64,000 nucleotides of DNA. It comes from Parus major. Its lineage: Eukaryota; Chordata; Aves; Passeriformes; Paridae. The DNA lies in NCBI RefSeq assembly GCF_001522545.3, contig NC_031768.1, positions 91,374,230 to 91,438,229 of the forward strand. The letters are read 5' to 3'. The notes beneath the pieces were generated by a model. That model was not told the DNA's origin and made no database searches. It saw nothing but the letters and a program-made list of their open reading frames with translations. The translations under genes were made by a program, and so were the position numbers. This document shows, piece after piece, positions 1 through 12,800 of the stretch (position 1 is the first letter of the stretch; every line of letters begins with the position of its first letter).

Positions 1-3000
1 GGACTAACTAGATAACATCAGTGGATGGCAAATGTAACCATACCAAAGTTCAAAAGCATCCTTCATTCAAACCAGAAACTGCGATGTTTTGGAAGCTGTT
101 AATGCTCACATCCCCCTATTAAATCCAGTCAGGCTCTTTCATGGAGCGCACTTTCTTAGGGCTAGGAGCTGATTTTATTTCCAGTCTCCCGATCGTTCCC
201 CTGTTGATCTTGGACTAGAGATTTCCATTTTGAAAGCACACTTGCTTCAAGGAATCACAGGTCTGAACTCTTAAAACAGGGCTTCTTGAGAGACAGAGCC
301 AAAACTATACTTTATTTGTGCACTTGAGGCTGTTAAAGAAGACTTTTTATTTTTGCAGCTCAGGTCATGAGAGCTTCTTTAAGACAAGTGATAGTTAAGA
401 GACAAGGTGGAGCTGTCAGTGTGCTTGGTGCATTTAGCGATTTCAGGGTTTTCTGGCAGGGGGGACGACAAATTGCCCTTTAGAGATGTCAGATACTGTG
501 GATCACCTTGACCTGAAATCTTAAGATGGGAATTTGTCTCAACAGAAACACCTTTATGGCAGAATTGCTCCTGCTGAGGGCTCTTGCCACATCAAAGGAG
601 GTTTTTGACTAGTTAAATTTGGCATTGCTAGTGTGATTAGGATGAGACCATGCTTTAATCATGTCTCACATCTCTCATGTTTTTCTGTCTCTTTCCTCTT
701 AACCCCCTCAACTTTACCCCAGCAGTAATCTGACTGAGAGGTGGTAGTAACTGCACTGGGATGCTGTGCTTCTCCTTCCCTTATGAAATCTCATCTCATC
801 TCATCATCAAAGTATTTTTAAAGATAAATTATAGGAGTAACCGGCCTAGGATGATATTCTAATAGTTTTGTACCAGTTTCATGCAGCTATCAATGTACTA
901 AGCCATTATGTATCTAGAGTACATTTCTCCAGCCATATCCTTCCCATGTAATAGTCTGGAGAGCACAGTACTCTCCAGTACTGTGAAGATATAGAAGATA
1001 TAGAAGAATATAAAAACTCCAGGCAGTTCTGGGGTTGTAGATCTGGTGTACAGTGGAGTTGGCACAGAACTGTTTCCAAAGTCAGGAATAACACAGTGGC
1101 TTCTTTCAGTACCCAGCAGTTCCTGTGAGTGGCCAGGGATGTTACTGTACTGCTAAGGTGGCAGCCACAAGATGAGTTCAGGTTCAGGATGCTTCAAACA
1201 AATTGAACTAATGCAGCAAATAATGCACAGAGAAGATGATCTCTTGCTTTGATGAGTACCACTCCCACAGGACTGTCAGCAGGGAGGAGGAGGCACAGGA
1301 CATACTCATTGATGAGAATAATTCCAGCATGTCTGACTTGATTAAAACCTGGTGGCATAAAGCACTTGATTATAACATTTAAAATGTGACTAGTCATTAA
1401 GGAACAAGAGAATGAATAATAGGGCTGGAATGGTACTTTGCATAAAGCTGCTTTTAGCCTTTCACAGTTATTGATAAGTCAAAACTCCAGGGTCATGTGT
1501 GGAAACAGACAAGTGTTGAAGTCTAAGAGGAGGGCAATGTGTCAGAATATGGCTGGAGAAATAAACTAAACTTACTAAGAAATATTCCTGTGTAGGGAGG
1601 ACAGCTGGCCCAGAGTAGCCGTTCCCATGGGGTGCTTACATACTTGTGCTGGGGCTGGGCTGAACTGTTTAGCAGTACAGCTGACTATTCCTCCATTCCC
1701 AGGACCACCTCCAGGCACTGCTTAAATTAGGAATATAGTTGCACCCTGACAGCCCAGCCAATCCTACCTGACAGCATTACTCCCCAACATGCCTATCTGA
1801 ATGCATGCAAAGCAGTTGAGGCATTGGGAAAGATACCAGTGTTGAACATTGGCTGAAAATCTTATACAATCATTATTATAATTTCAGGGGAAAAAAAAGC
1901 TCAGGTTATGTATTTTAATGAAATATAAAGCAAGAGACAAAGGCAGGCTCAGACGAAGAGATGAGTGGGTGAAGAGAAAAAAGAGAGGTAATATTGTTGC
2001 TCATCCTGAGAGACAGAGATGCCTGAGAAGCTGAGGACTAGCTGTCATTGTTATTCCTTTGTGAGCAATAGAGTTTTAGTATAAAGAGAGTTTCAAGGAA
2101 GGCAGGGAAGGAGCTTTGCAGAAGTTTAGCCGAGAAAGCTCAAAGGTGCTGTTGAAAATATTTCAGATCTGGTGGTGTCTGTCAGCACTGTCCATCAGAC
2201 ATGGGAGCTGACCTTTCACTAGGTGTTCAGAGGTGATGCTCAGAGGGAGGGTAAGCGATAAAAGTCTTGACAGCAAAGACAACCAGCCTGTGTTTCATGA
2301 AGTAGAGGAGGGGAAACCAAAAGAAGCATTTAGAGAAAGGTACAACATACTCCAAATGACAGGAAGGGAATGTGACCTTTGTCTTTTTGCACTGATTTGA
2401 GTCAGGCAAGTTTGCAGTGTTAAGGGCAGGGAAAGGATATTGTTGTTAATGAAAGGGTAAGCTGATACATGCCTGGGCAGCTGTTTTGGCTGTAGAGAAA
2501 ATGGATCAGTAATTCATGCCTTAGGCATTGTTTCTAGCAAAAGTCTATGAGATTTATACTGAGGCCAAATGTGAGGACTCAGAAGGATGGGAGACAGGTC
2601 ATGGGTTACAGGTCAGAGGGATGGCTGGCCAGGCTGAAGGTACAGTCTGCTGCAAGAAAAAAAGCATTTTAGTGTTTCAGAGGAGCAGCTTTCTTTCTGC
2701 CCACGTTGCACCATTGCTACTGGATTCCAGCTCAGCAAAGCATTCATTTGCATTTCTTTTGAGGAAGTGCTAAAAAACTTGCATCATGTTCATGTAATGC
2801 CAGTTCTTTTCTAGATGTTCCATATGTGGCACTAACAAGGTGTGATGGGAAGTTACTGGAGTGTTTCCAAGGTGGGAGGGGAAGTCGGTAGAGTGCACTG
2901 AAGTCCCAGATGTAGAAGAGTTTCTAGGAACCAGTTGCAGGTGGTTTAGGCTGGAACAGGGTAACTCTTTCTCCACTATGGAGGATGGCGAGGTCTTTTT

Positions 3001-3299
3001 GAGCTTGTTAATGACTGTGGTGGATATTGAGCAATACTCACTAAGGATAGACATTTGAAATATATAGTCCCTGGCAGTTCATGTTAAAGAGTTGATTGAG
3101 GGGGTCTTCAGCTCACAGATATTTGCTTTAAATCTTGGTGGAAGAGTAACAGAAGTTTTATAAGAATGTTAATGTTGTGCTGGATTGAGGACAAAAGAGA
3201 CAGGATGACTTGAGCGACAGTAGTGCAGTTATTTTGAAACCATTCCAGGATAAAAGAATGCAAATTTCATATAGAATCCAGTGACTAAAGAATAAGACG
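1..3299. other. Non-coding stretch, nothing recognised
   Basis: No repeat family, RNA gene or protein-like reading frame was recognised here. The open frames are short (81-94 codons at most) and overlap on opposite strands, as chance frames do. The only local structures are a small perfect hairpin at 956-978 and three copies of the 5-mer ctcat near 786-803. It is most likely intergenic or intronic DNA. Confidence 0.6.
956..978. repeat. Small inverted repeat (8-bp stem, 7-base loop)
   Basis: The 8-mer ctggagag at 956-963 is exactly complementary to ctctccag at 971-978, with cacagta between. The stem is too short for a microRNA precursor, and no T-run follows that would suggest a pol III product. 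Such short hairpins are common by chance in 64 kb. Confidence 0.5.
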
Positions 3300-4552
3300 T
3301 TAAGAATACCATTAGCACTAGTCAACACAGATTTAAGGAAAATAGGCTTTTCAAACAAATCTGCTTTTTTTTTTTTTTTCCCCATGTGGAATTATAAGTC
3401 TAGTTCATAAAGACGCCTTCAGATTTGGACTTCCCTAACATCCTAACACTACCTCATGGTTTTCTGATAAAGAGTTAACACTATGAAATAACAATAATAT
3501 AAAGATTAAATGAGTTGAGAGAAAACTAAATGACAGGCCTCAAAAAGCCTGTATCAATGGGGAATTGTCAGCAAATAAGAGTGTTCCAGACTGGATTCTG
3601 AGAAGTCAGTACAAAGCCCCATTTTATTCAGTGTTTTCATCAATGATCTGGGAGTAAATGCACTGATAAAAAGGGTGGATACACAAAGATTAGTAGAAGG
3701 ATACAAATAATAATGGCAGTAACAAACTAATGTATGGATTGCTCAGAAATGCTGCGTGCCTTCATACAAAGATATGTAGCACACAAAAAATTATTTTGGG
3801 TGTTTAGAGCAGCAGACCTTGCTTTCAGATGACAGGACTGTATCTGGAAAGGAAATAAAAGTCATTGTGCAAGTGGAGCTCAGATTTCCCAAGTGGTGCA
3901 ATAGTAAAAAAGGGCTTAAAGGCCACAGATGTGTGAACACAACACTAAGACAATGTAATGTGAACTGGTTTTCTCTCTCATATGGCATTGTCGCATCCAG
4001 TTCACAAATATTGCTTTTTCCTGGTATCTACATTTTCACAGCGTGATGCAATATTGGATACAGGTAAAGTCTGCAACATGACTTGGATGCTTGGAGAAAA
4101 TTACTTGCCATGAGACTTCAAGATCATTCAAATTTATCTGAAAAGACTAAAGGGCGTGGGGGAGGGACTTGATCAATACACAGTATAATTTTCTTCATTT
4201 AAAAAAAATAAAATGTGGGTGCTACAGAATGTTTTAATCTAGTAGAGAAAGGCATAGCAAGGACCAAGACACCGAAATTGATGTCAGACAAATTCAAATT
4301 AGGCTCAGCCTTTCAAAAATGAAGGCGATCAAACACTGAAACAAACTCCCGCAGGACATGCTAACTCTTCATCACCTTCAACTCAAGACTGGATACCTTG
4401 CTAAAAAAGAGAAAAAGATAAATTAATAAGGAAAATTCACTGAGCTGAGTACAAGGATAGCTGGGTGAAGATGAAATCCCTGTGACATATAGAAGGCCAG
4501 GAGGGATTTTTTAATCCTCTGTTCTGACCTTAAAGCATACAAATCTACCAAA
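3300..4552 (+). mobile_element. Ancient CR1 LINE, 3' part including reverse-transcriptase remnants
   Basis: The segment follows the order of blocks of the sauropsid CR1 family as I remember it. The 'caacacagatttaaggaaaatag' type block is at about 3322-3344 and the 'aaatggggaatcgtca' type block at about 3555-3570. The reverse-transcriptase stretch encoding FSVFINDLG is at 3627-3653. A degraded copy of the catalytic ADDTK region lies near 3678 and reads only as VDTQ. The 'ctaaagggtgacttgatc' type block is at about 4146-4173, the 'tagtagagaaaggcatagca' type block at about 4240-4260, and the 3' untranslated end runs to about 4552. Frames are broken throughout, so the copy is dead. A T-run at 3365-3379 interrupts it. 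The 5' part is missing, as is usual for CR1. Both ends are approximate, and the strand follows from the orientation of the reverse-transcriptase remnant. Confidence 0.8.
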
Positions 4553-4829
4553 CCTCATCTCTCTTGGAATGCTTTGCTTATTCCTTGCATTTCTCTTCTG
4601 CCATCATATTTCTATCATAGAAGTGTGTTGTCCAGACACTGTTACAGATGTCAAGCAAAGAGAGGCAAACAACATTGTTAGATGGATCTGAAATTTCTTT
4701 CCATTTGTCTTCCTCTGTCTCAGTGCTGCTCTTCTCCTTATCCTACTCCATGAATGTTGATTGAGAAAAACAAAGAAAAAAACAAAAACCAAAGGAAAGC
4801 GATGATTCAATGACTGAAGACTGGAACCA

Positions 4830-5420
4830 TTTTGAGAAATAATTTGTTTACTCAGGCTTATTGGTCACTTTTACCAGAGAAGTAAGAATAGGAAGCATCT
4901 TTGCCCCAGTGCTGCTGAGACAAGAGTCTCTAATTGAAGATGTGAAAGTAAATGATGGATTACATGAAGTACATGGGATTCTCCATGGGCTGCAGGTGGA
5001 TCTCTGCTCCACTGTGGATATATGCTTCACATGTTCTGCAGAGGCACAGTTGCCATACCATGGTCTGCACCATGGACTGCAGGGGAATCTCTGCTTTGGT
5101 ACCTGGAGCACCTCCTCCATCCCCTTCCTTTCCTTTTTAACTGGCTTTGGTGTCTGCAGGGCTGTTTCTCTCACATGTCCTCTCTCCTTTCTCCAACTGC
5201 AATTGCTATTGTGCAGCTTTTTCCCCTCTTCTTCTTAAATATGTTATCCCAGTGCCTCTGCCACCATCACTGACGGGTTCAGCCTTGGCCAGCAGTGAAT
5301 CTGTATTGGAGCCAGCTGGCATTGGTCAAAGGGAAGCTTCTGGTGGATCCTCAGGGAAGCGCCCCCCATAGTTCACTGCTACCAAAACCTGGCCATACAA
5401 ACCCAGTACAGCTGAGTACT
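4830..5420 (+). mobile_element. LTR-like songbird interspersed element, diverged copy
   Basis: From memory, this resembles a sequence that recurs in many songbird genomes and transcripts: the 'catgggctgcaggtggatctctgct' block, the 'cctggagcacctcctcc' block, the 'cttaaatatgttatc' block and an end near 'accaaaacctggccatacaaaccc'. I believe it is classed as an endogenous-retrovirus-type long terminal repeat, but the class is uncertain. It contains an imperfect internal duplication: a 25-base unit at 4984 recurs at 5071, 87 bases later, with about four differences. A 125-codon open frame (4861-5238) crosses it. That frame matches no protein I know and looks incidental to the internal repeat. No partner LTR or viral coding region was seen, so a solo repeat or a non-autonomous element is likely. 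Confidence 0.5.
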
Positions 5421-8400
5421 AGTGGGCATGTTTCCATACTTAAATGTGTAACCAACTGCAAAATGGGTGATACTCAGACAAGTGTTGGGGGCTGGGGACA
5501 GGAAGTCAGGATCAGTGCATGTACCTTTCCTCCTGGCAGTGTTGCACATCTTATTCAGGACTTGAGAACCTCTTTCTAAATGTGAAGCCATTTAGAAATT
5601 CAAAGATCTAATTCTCATTCCTTGTACCATTAAGACAGTGCCCTCAGTGAGAAGGCAGCCTATTTGGGCCATTGGAATCTGTCAACTTAGCATAAGCCTC
5701 TGTGCAAACAGAAGGCTAGTGCTGTGGTTCAAAGATGATGGTTGAACAAGATTTGCAAGTCAGAGGCTTTAAATTCCACAAAGGGAAGATCAAACAGCCT
5801 CTTTCTTTTAACAAGCATTTTATTTCTTTAGGGGACTGGACACTTTTCATCCAGAAAATAAATGCAGAAATTTCATGCAGAAATTAAATGTCATCGTTGA
5901 TACATATGACAAAATGTTATCCCTGACACACACATTGTCAACTGCCAGCTCATCAGCATATCTGGGAATCCGTAGAGATGGTCCCTAAGTAGCTGGATTC
6001 AGAGTTGTTGTCAGCAAAGATCACACTTGGACCCTTTCTCTGAAGGAGACATTCTGATTTATAGGGATAATTTTAGAAGTGGTTTTAAGCCTGTGTGTTA
6101 TCACTTTAACAGCCCAGACTACAAACTTGAGCCCACACACCTCTGAACTTTGTCACATTTAAATTTTGAATCTCTTTTCTCTGGCATCACTTCATTTCTA
6201 ATGCTGATCTTAAAAAGCAACAACTACCCTCCCCCACCTCCCCTTCCCCAGCCTTTGCAAAACCCAGGCAGGCTGGAGAATGATAATTCTGTATCACAAC
6301 AACTTCCGAGTTTCTGAATTTTGCTTTTGATCCATGTTGGATTTCACCCAAAACTCTTCAAGAATTCTAATGAACCATAATTGTGTTAAAATATCTGCTC
6401 TGCTTTTGGAATGAAAATGTTAAGTACTTGATTTGGGTCTCTCTGACACCCCTCAGACAGTCTTCCTGAGACTTGAAGTGTTTTGCCTTCCACTAAGAAT
6501 CACATTTTGACCAGATAAGAAGTGAAATGTTTGAAATGTTCCACCAACTCTACTTGAAATTCTTTGGCCCTAGCAGTAGACCTTGCAATTTACCTCACTG
6601 TTAAATAAATTGCATTTATTGAAACCTCTGCATTGCTCTGAAACAAGCTAGCCAGCAGATTCTGAGTGTGGCTTCTGCCTCTGCTGCTCATCTCATAAGG
6701 AACGACCAGGAGGTCTTGTTGCTATATCTTGTACTGTGATGACCACAGTAATCATGTGCCAAACCATAGTGGACTTATTTGTCTACTTTCTTATGTTGAT
6801 GGCTTGGCATTGTAGGTTTTCTGCACAGCAGCTTTGGCTACAGTCATCCTGAGTATTTTTTGATAGTTATTTAGCCATTGGTCTGTTATGCCTTGCCAGA
6901 CTGGCAACAGTCAGCTTCTTCCAAATAATTTTAAAATGATGCTGCTAAATAACTAGCAGCTGCTACTGTCAGAAATAGGCAAGGAAATGCTGGGTTCCGC
7001 TAAGATCCTAAAATGTCAGCAGTGACATCACAGTGTTTGAGATAGGGAAAGTGTCTAGGGTGGTGAAAATGGACAGAAGATAGAATTTCAATAGAAGGAC
7101 TTAACATTGTAACCTAGCTTGCTCACAAGTACAGTAAAAGATCTGTCATGTGCCTGAGGACATCTTTTATAAGATTTAAAATGCCCTAGGTGTCTGCTTT
7201 GAAGCCCTTGCAGGTTTTGGCTGTTGTATCTTTCTGTTTCTTTCATAACTATATTCAGCTTCAACTTAAAACCATTTTTAGGTGTTTTAGTCCATATTTC
7301 TCATTTTGACAGTCTGCGGCCCAGAGGCTGAGCCATCCCAAAATGACACAGTGTTTAATCAATCCCAAGCTGATTCATGATAATGCCCTTATTAAAATTT
7401 TCAACTCATCCTGAAGGCTTCCTGTGTTCGATCTGCCCTGACGTCCCATGGTTGATGTCACTGCAGAGTGGAATCGGGGAGCTGAACTCCCCAGCTGAGA
7501 TGACGGTGGAAAGACGTAACATTTTGGATAAACGTGTCCCACATCCGTGTGCCGTGGCTGGTGTGCAGCTGTGATAAAAGCCTCCAGCTGCAGCCAGCCA
7601 GCAGATGTTTTAGTTCAGGTAGCCGAGCCTCCCGCGGTCGGCGGTGGAGGCGTGTGGGGCACGGCGCTGTGTGAGGCAGAGCACAAGCGCTCTGGTGCCA
7701 AGGGACCTCCTGTGGTGCAGGAAAGCAGGGGGAATGTTTAAGTAGTCTATCCAAGCTGGGTAAGTGCTGTCAAGTAGCTTTCTCAGTTCCTTCACCAATT
7801 TGTCTTGATTGCATTGACACTCTCTTGGCATCCATATCCCGTGATTATTCCAGTGAGCACATTTATGACGAGGAAGGTTTGTAGAAAGAGTGGCTTTCAG
7901 GTAAAGCTCACTGGCAACAAATTTTGAATTCACATTTGGCAATACCTGCACTCAAGATTTGCTTTGAGGAGTTAAAGATTTATTCAGGCAAGTGAGGAAA
8001 CAAACATGTCAGGTGACTCTTGAGTTGCATCCAAACTGCTCAAGCTTTTACAATATACACATCACTGGGAGGCCCTTGCATTTAAACACTGCATTTGAAA
8101 CTTCTGAGGGAAACCACAGGCAAATACATTTCAAACTGGACCAATTCTAGCTTGCAGAATCTGGTTCCAGTTTGTAAGCAGGAATATTTGAGGACATATA
8201 TTTGTTTCTTTCTTCTAAAGTGACTTTAAAACGGGATGGATTTTTTTTTGTTTTTAAAAATCCGAAGTATCATGGAGTCATTTGCATTTGTAAATCTGTT
8301 CAGTCTGTTGCTCATCTCAGGGCTAAGTACTTGAATTTTTATTTTTTTTTTGTCAAGCCACTGAAGCCTTCTTCCCACTTTCATACAGATGTAGTTTAGG

Positions 8401-9499
8401 CATGACCTGTGGTCCTTCAAACACAGACAGGGGCATCATTTGCAGCACTGAGTGTGTAGGGTGAGTTCTTTTATTAGCATCCACTAGAGATCACTTTCTG
8501 CCCTTTAGCGATGCAGACACAGATACTTCCAGCCAAATCTTAACACCAGTTTCCTCACTGTGGGCAACACTTGTCCAGGCTAGAGTTCAGTGATCTGGCT
8601 GTTTTGTTCCCTTTCAAAGGTGAGCTCTGTCCCAAGGAAGATTTTTAATCCACACTAAATTTCCTTATTTCCAAGTGTGATAGATGAGTTACATGTTAAA
8701 ATGAGGATGAGGTTCTTTTGCCTGTTCTGTCCCAAATTTACTGATTTTTGTGTGTCTTTTTCCTCTGTAAGATGATGCCAAAGTAGAGATTTTTAATTTA
8801 TTTATCAATAGACTTAATAAATTACAATATGTGCACTTCAAGGTGCACAAGGTAAAAGGGAAGAAAGGGGCACCAAAGCCCACAGAATTATTTTCTTCAT
8901 GCTAGCAGTTTTCCTGTACAGTAACGGGATGGAAGTGCACCTTCCATGGGAGTCATAACTGTCTTACTTCTAATTTCATTATTGCTGATTCTAATTTAAT
9001 CAGTCTCTGTAAACTAGATGAGATTGAGTGTAGTCAGTCAAACATGTCTTTTTCAAGGAACCCCACACTGCCATAAGGAATTGCACAAAGAAATCCACAG
9101 GCAGAAACCCTGCCCTGGGATGAGCTGTGTTGTGAGGAGAGGTCACATCACTGGCACGGCCCAGGCTGCAAGTAATGATACTCTTCAGCCTTGGAAAAGT
9201 GCCATCATCATTTATTGTGAATGAAACAATATGAACCCCTGTGTCCCAACCGTATTTCTGAAGAATGATATTATTTTGCCTCCCTCCTTGAGTCGAGCGC
9301 TGTGTTCTTCAGGATCCTTCTTAAATTCCTGAAGAGTGCTGATGTGCTGTAATAAGTGCTTAACTGCTTCCAGCCCAGAGCCAGCTGAAGTCCTGGGCTG
9401 AATGTAGCAACACTTGGATCCTGGTACATTTTTTTGACACAGTATTTTGGGATCTTTTGGGGATGCTAAGTGCCATATGAATCCTGTGCATCATGGTCA
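5421..9499. other. Non-coding stretch, mostly featureless
   Basis: No gene or clear repeat was recognised. A short GC-rich patch with clustered CpG lies at about 7620-7700, inside overlapping opposite-strand frames of 64-113 codons that resemble no known protein. The words at 6602-6619 recur exactly at 11053-11070. A donor-like gtaagt occurs at 7760 without a convincing acceptor before it. Confidence 0.5.
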
Positions 9500-9840
9500 A
9501 GTAAATTCTGTCACCTTGTGAGTTAATTTTTAATTACATAACTACTTTATGTGGCATTAATAAAAAGCAATGGGAGGTTTTCAATAAACTATAATTTTAA
9601 ATATATTTTGAGGCCAAGTGATTTATTAACTATTTATTAGACCTACTTTAGACTTGAAGCCATTTTTAATAGTGCCTTGGCATAAAATTGTTGCATAGTT
9701 ACTAATGCCACTGTCGTACTTATAAGCAATGGTTTTACTTAGAACAAATTAAAATAGAGTAATTTTTTTTTTAAGGGAGTATTTGATCTCAGAGGTAATA
9801 ATAATAAAGAATAATTTACTTTATTAAACCTTTCCTAAGT
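9500..9840. other. AT-rich repeat-free block, candidate conserved non-coding element
   Basis: The block is rich in TAAT and TTTATT words, has no open frame of note and matches no repeat I recognise. This composition is typical of deeply conserved developmental enhancers, but also of plain AT-rich DNA. Conservation cannot be judged from one genome. Confidence 0.25.
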
Positions 9841-12800
9841 CTGATCATCCTTTGGAAACCTGTTTGTATAGAGGTGACCTCACCTGCTATTCTTCCCATA
9901 CAGCAGCTATTTCTGGGATGGAACAGGCTGTGATTTTTTTTTTCATTTGCTCAGCAACTAATGAAGTTTGTGGGGGGCAAGTGGTTTCAGCATCGAGCTT
10001 CTGCCAGATGTTGCCACCCCACAGCAGGGACAGCTGAATGGCTCATGAAGCAGCCCCTTCCCTAGAACAGTTTTACAGCCAGCCTGGTAAAGTTAGCTGA
10101 CATCAATTTGATTCATGCTAATCGAGTGAGCTGTAAAGTGCAGCAGCTGACCCAGGAGCTGTTTGGTTGTCCCTTATGTGGGATCTGCAATCTCTGGGAG
10201 AGAGGTTTGATGGAGAGCTGCAGGCCATAATGCCCTCAGCCATCCCAGCTTAATTTGCTGATGCAAGTGTGCCAGAACTCTGTAACAGAGCAGGCATTTA
10301 GTGCAGGAAAAGGAGAATAGCTTAGCTACTTCATCTGCTGAGGGAATGAAAAGAGCCAGAGCATACGGAGGTGTGGTGGAATTGTTCAGGATGCTGGTGC
10401 TAACACCTACACTCACGTATATGGAAGGATGAAAGGAGTGGTAAAGAACCACCTGAGAAGTCAAGGCTTCTGATTTTATCAGCCACAACATGGGCTCTGG
10501 AAGACTTTCAGTCAGTCAGTCACTCAGACTTTCTGGCTTTGTGATTTTTTTGCACAGCAGCCCCCTGTGGTACCCAGCAGTCTGTTATTAGATTCGGTAG
10601 CTGCACACCCAGCAGTGCAGGTGTACTGTTTAGAGCTGTTGCCATTAAGTATTGATAACAATTAGGTGAGAGAGGATTTGTAGAAGAGTAATATATTACT
10701 GCATGCATACTTAGTCTCTCATCAAAGGGGCTGAAAATCTTCTTAGGTTCTTCCAGATCTGTACCTTGGGTCAGAATTTGTGTGCAGCTTGCCAGGGTCA
10801 GGTCATTTCCTGTTTTGGATTTTGAAGTTAAAGCTCCTTGCCTGTGGAAGTCACACACCTGAATACAAAATACAGAAGCTGAACTAGGAGAGACCATTCT
10901 CTGAGTAGAATGATCCCTGGAAACCTCTCATGCCAGGAAACATATAGGCATCATGAGGGAAAGGCTGAAGTCTGTGATTGAGTGTGTAGGGTGAGCTGGG
11001 GAGAGATCACCTGTAGGAGCAGCTGCCTACACCTTCTCTTTTATGCTCATTGTAAATAAATTGCATTTATCATTACCCACACCCTTTGTCTCCAGGCTTC
11101 TGAGGTGTTGAAAGCTCCAGTTAAATGGCTTGCCCAAAGAAAACACTGTCACATTTGCATAATATTTTCATAGACACCTCGCTCAACCTGAGCCTGAAGG
11201 GAGACAGGGATGTTCCCTGAATATTTTATATTCCTGTCCCCAATTCCCACCAAGCTAACTCTAAATTGTGGTATGGATATGAGTATAATAGAAAGAGAGA
11301 GAGAGAGATGGCTAAGAGGTCTGAATTTGTCTAGGGTATTTTCAGACACTCTTAGTTTAAGAAGCAACTTACACCCCATAGAAGACTCTGAAATAGTGCT
11401 ACTTAGAAACAAATCAGCTTCCATTTCACCTCTTTTTCAGTATTCCTCTTCTCTCATTCTTCATTACTAGGGACATCTGCATGAAAACAGAGTCTTTTTT
11501 TTATATCTTGGGAGTTCATCTGCCTCTGCTGATTATCCCCTCCCTCCCCTCTCCTTCTGAAGTCATTATCTTCTGATTGCATTACATTTGCAGCCATCCC
11601 ACCGCGGGCTCTCTTCTCATCAAGATTCTCCAGCTAAGCAAGGGAAAGGATAGGTCAGCTTGTGGAGAGAAAACCTCAGGGAGAGCCTGGCCCCAGCAGA
11701 AGGGGTGTTGGGGTGCAGTCTGTGTCACTGTCTCTCTAGCCACCATCACACTCAGCCACTGCTATTTCTGTAGAGGCACAATGAACTCAGTCAAGTTTCT
11801 CCCACAGATGGTGTTGGAACAAGAGCTGGAGGAAGTATTTTTGACAAGACGCGTATCTGCTGCAAAATGCAATGTTATTCGTGTCACCTACCCTGCAGAT
11901 GTTTGCAAGCTTGAATTGAATTAGGGAAACTTTCATTACAGGAGTGGGGAGAATAACTGAAGATGTAAAATCCTGCTCATTTCCCTGAAACCAGAACTGG
12001 AAGCCTTAATTACGATAGAGTTACACTCAATCTTGCTCTGGGCAAGTAATATTTGTTTAACTGAAGTGGAACAGCTTCCTTAGGAGAAATTAAGGGGGGG
12101 GATCCTTTTCACAACAAATGCAACCAAAGTTTGTGCTCTTACTTTGAGTCAGAAGGTAGATTTTGTCATGGCCCTACTGTGCCCAGTTACTGCACTAAAG
12201 CTTTGCCAGTTTATCATCCTGTGTGATAGAGAACAATACCTTTCATCTCTTGAAACCTCTTAACAGACTTAACAAATGGTCGAACTGTCCTGATGAGTAT
12301 CATTTAACAGGACAGGGCGCAAGCTGAGCTAGGGTCACAAAATTAGCCAATGCAAACACTGAACACAACTCAGAGATATTCTGTTGCTCAGGTCTGCTTT
12401 TTAAGATAACACCTGTCAGACAATCTCTATCAGCATTTATCCTGTTGATATCCATTGAACTTTGATTGAACCCATTTAGAGGTTTAAAACCAACTTCATA
12501 TGTCTCCAGTATTTTTGTATTCATGTTTTCTTCTTCATACTTCCTTCAGCCAGAAAAGGAGGCTGTAAAATAAATTGATAAAATTATATCTCAAAGGAAG
12601 AACTTTCCATTAAGAGTCCTTAATGGGGCTCTGGATAGTGCACTTGGGAGGCAGCTTTCCTTAGAAACCTTTTTCCACTGGACATATCAGAAGAACGTTG
12701 GCATTGTTCCTTACCTCCTTCTAACTACATGCAAGTGGTGTCACAAAGACAGTTTGTTTGCTTCCATTCTTCTACCCCAGCTCCTTCTTTGAAAATATTG

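Noticed and set aside
4484..4552. First read as a separate minus-strand CR1 3' end (agaaggccaggagggat...ctgacc)
   Set aside because: The CR1 tail is partly palindromic in this region. Read on the plus strand it continues collinearly from the element before it, so it is one CR1 copy.
5440..5600. MIR-like word actgcaaaatgggtgatactcagac
   Set aside because: Only one short block fits the MIR consensus. The sequence after it does not follow in order.
7755..7766. Donor-like tgg|gtaagt
   Set aside because: No acceptor at exon-like distance. Isolated donors of this quality are expected several times per 64 kb.
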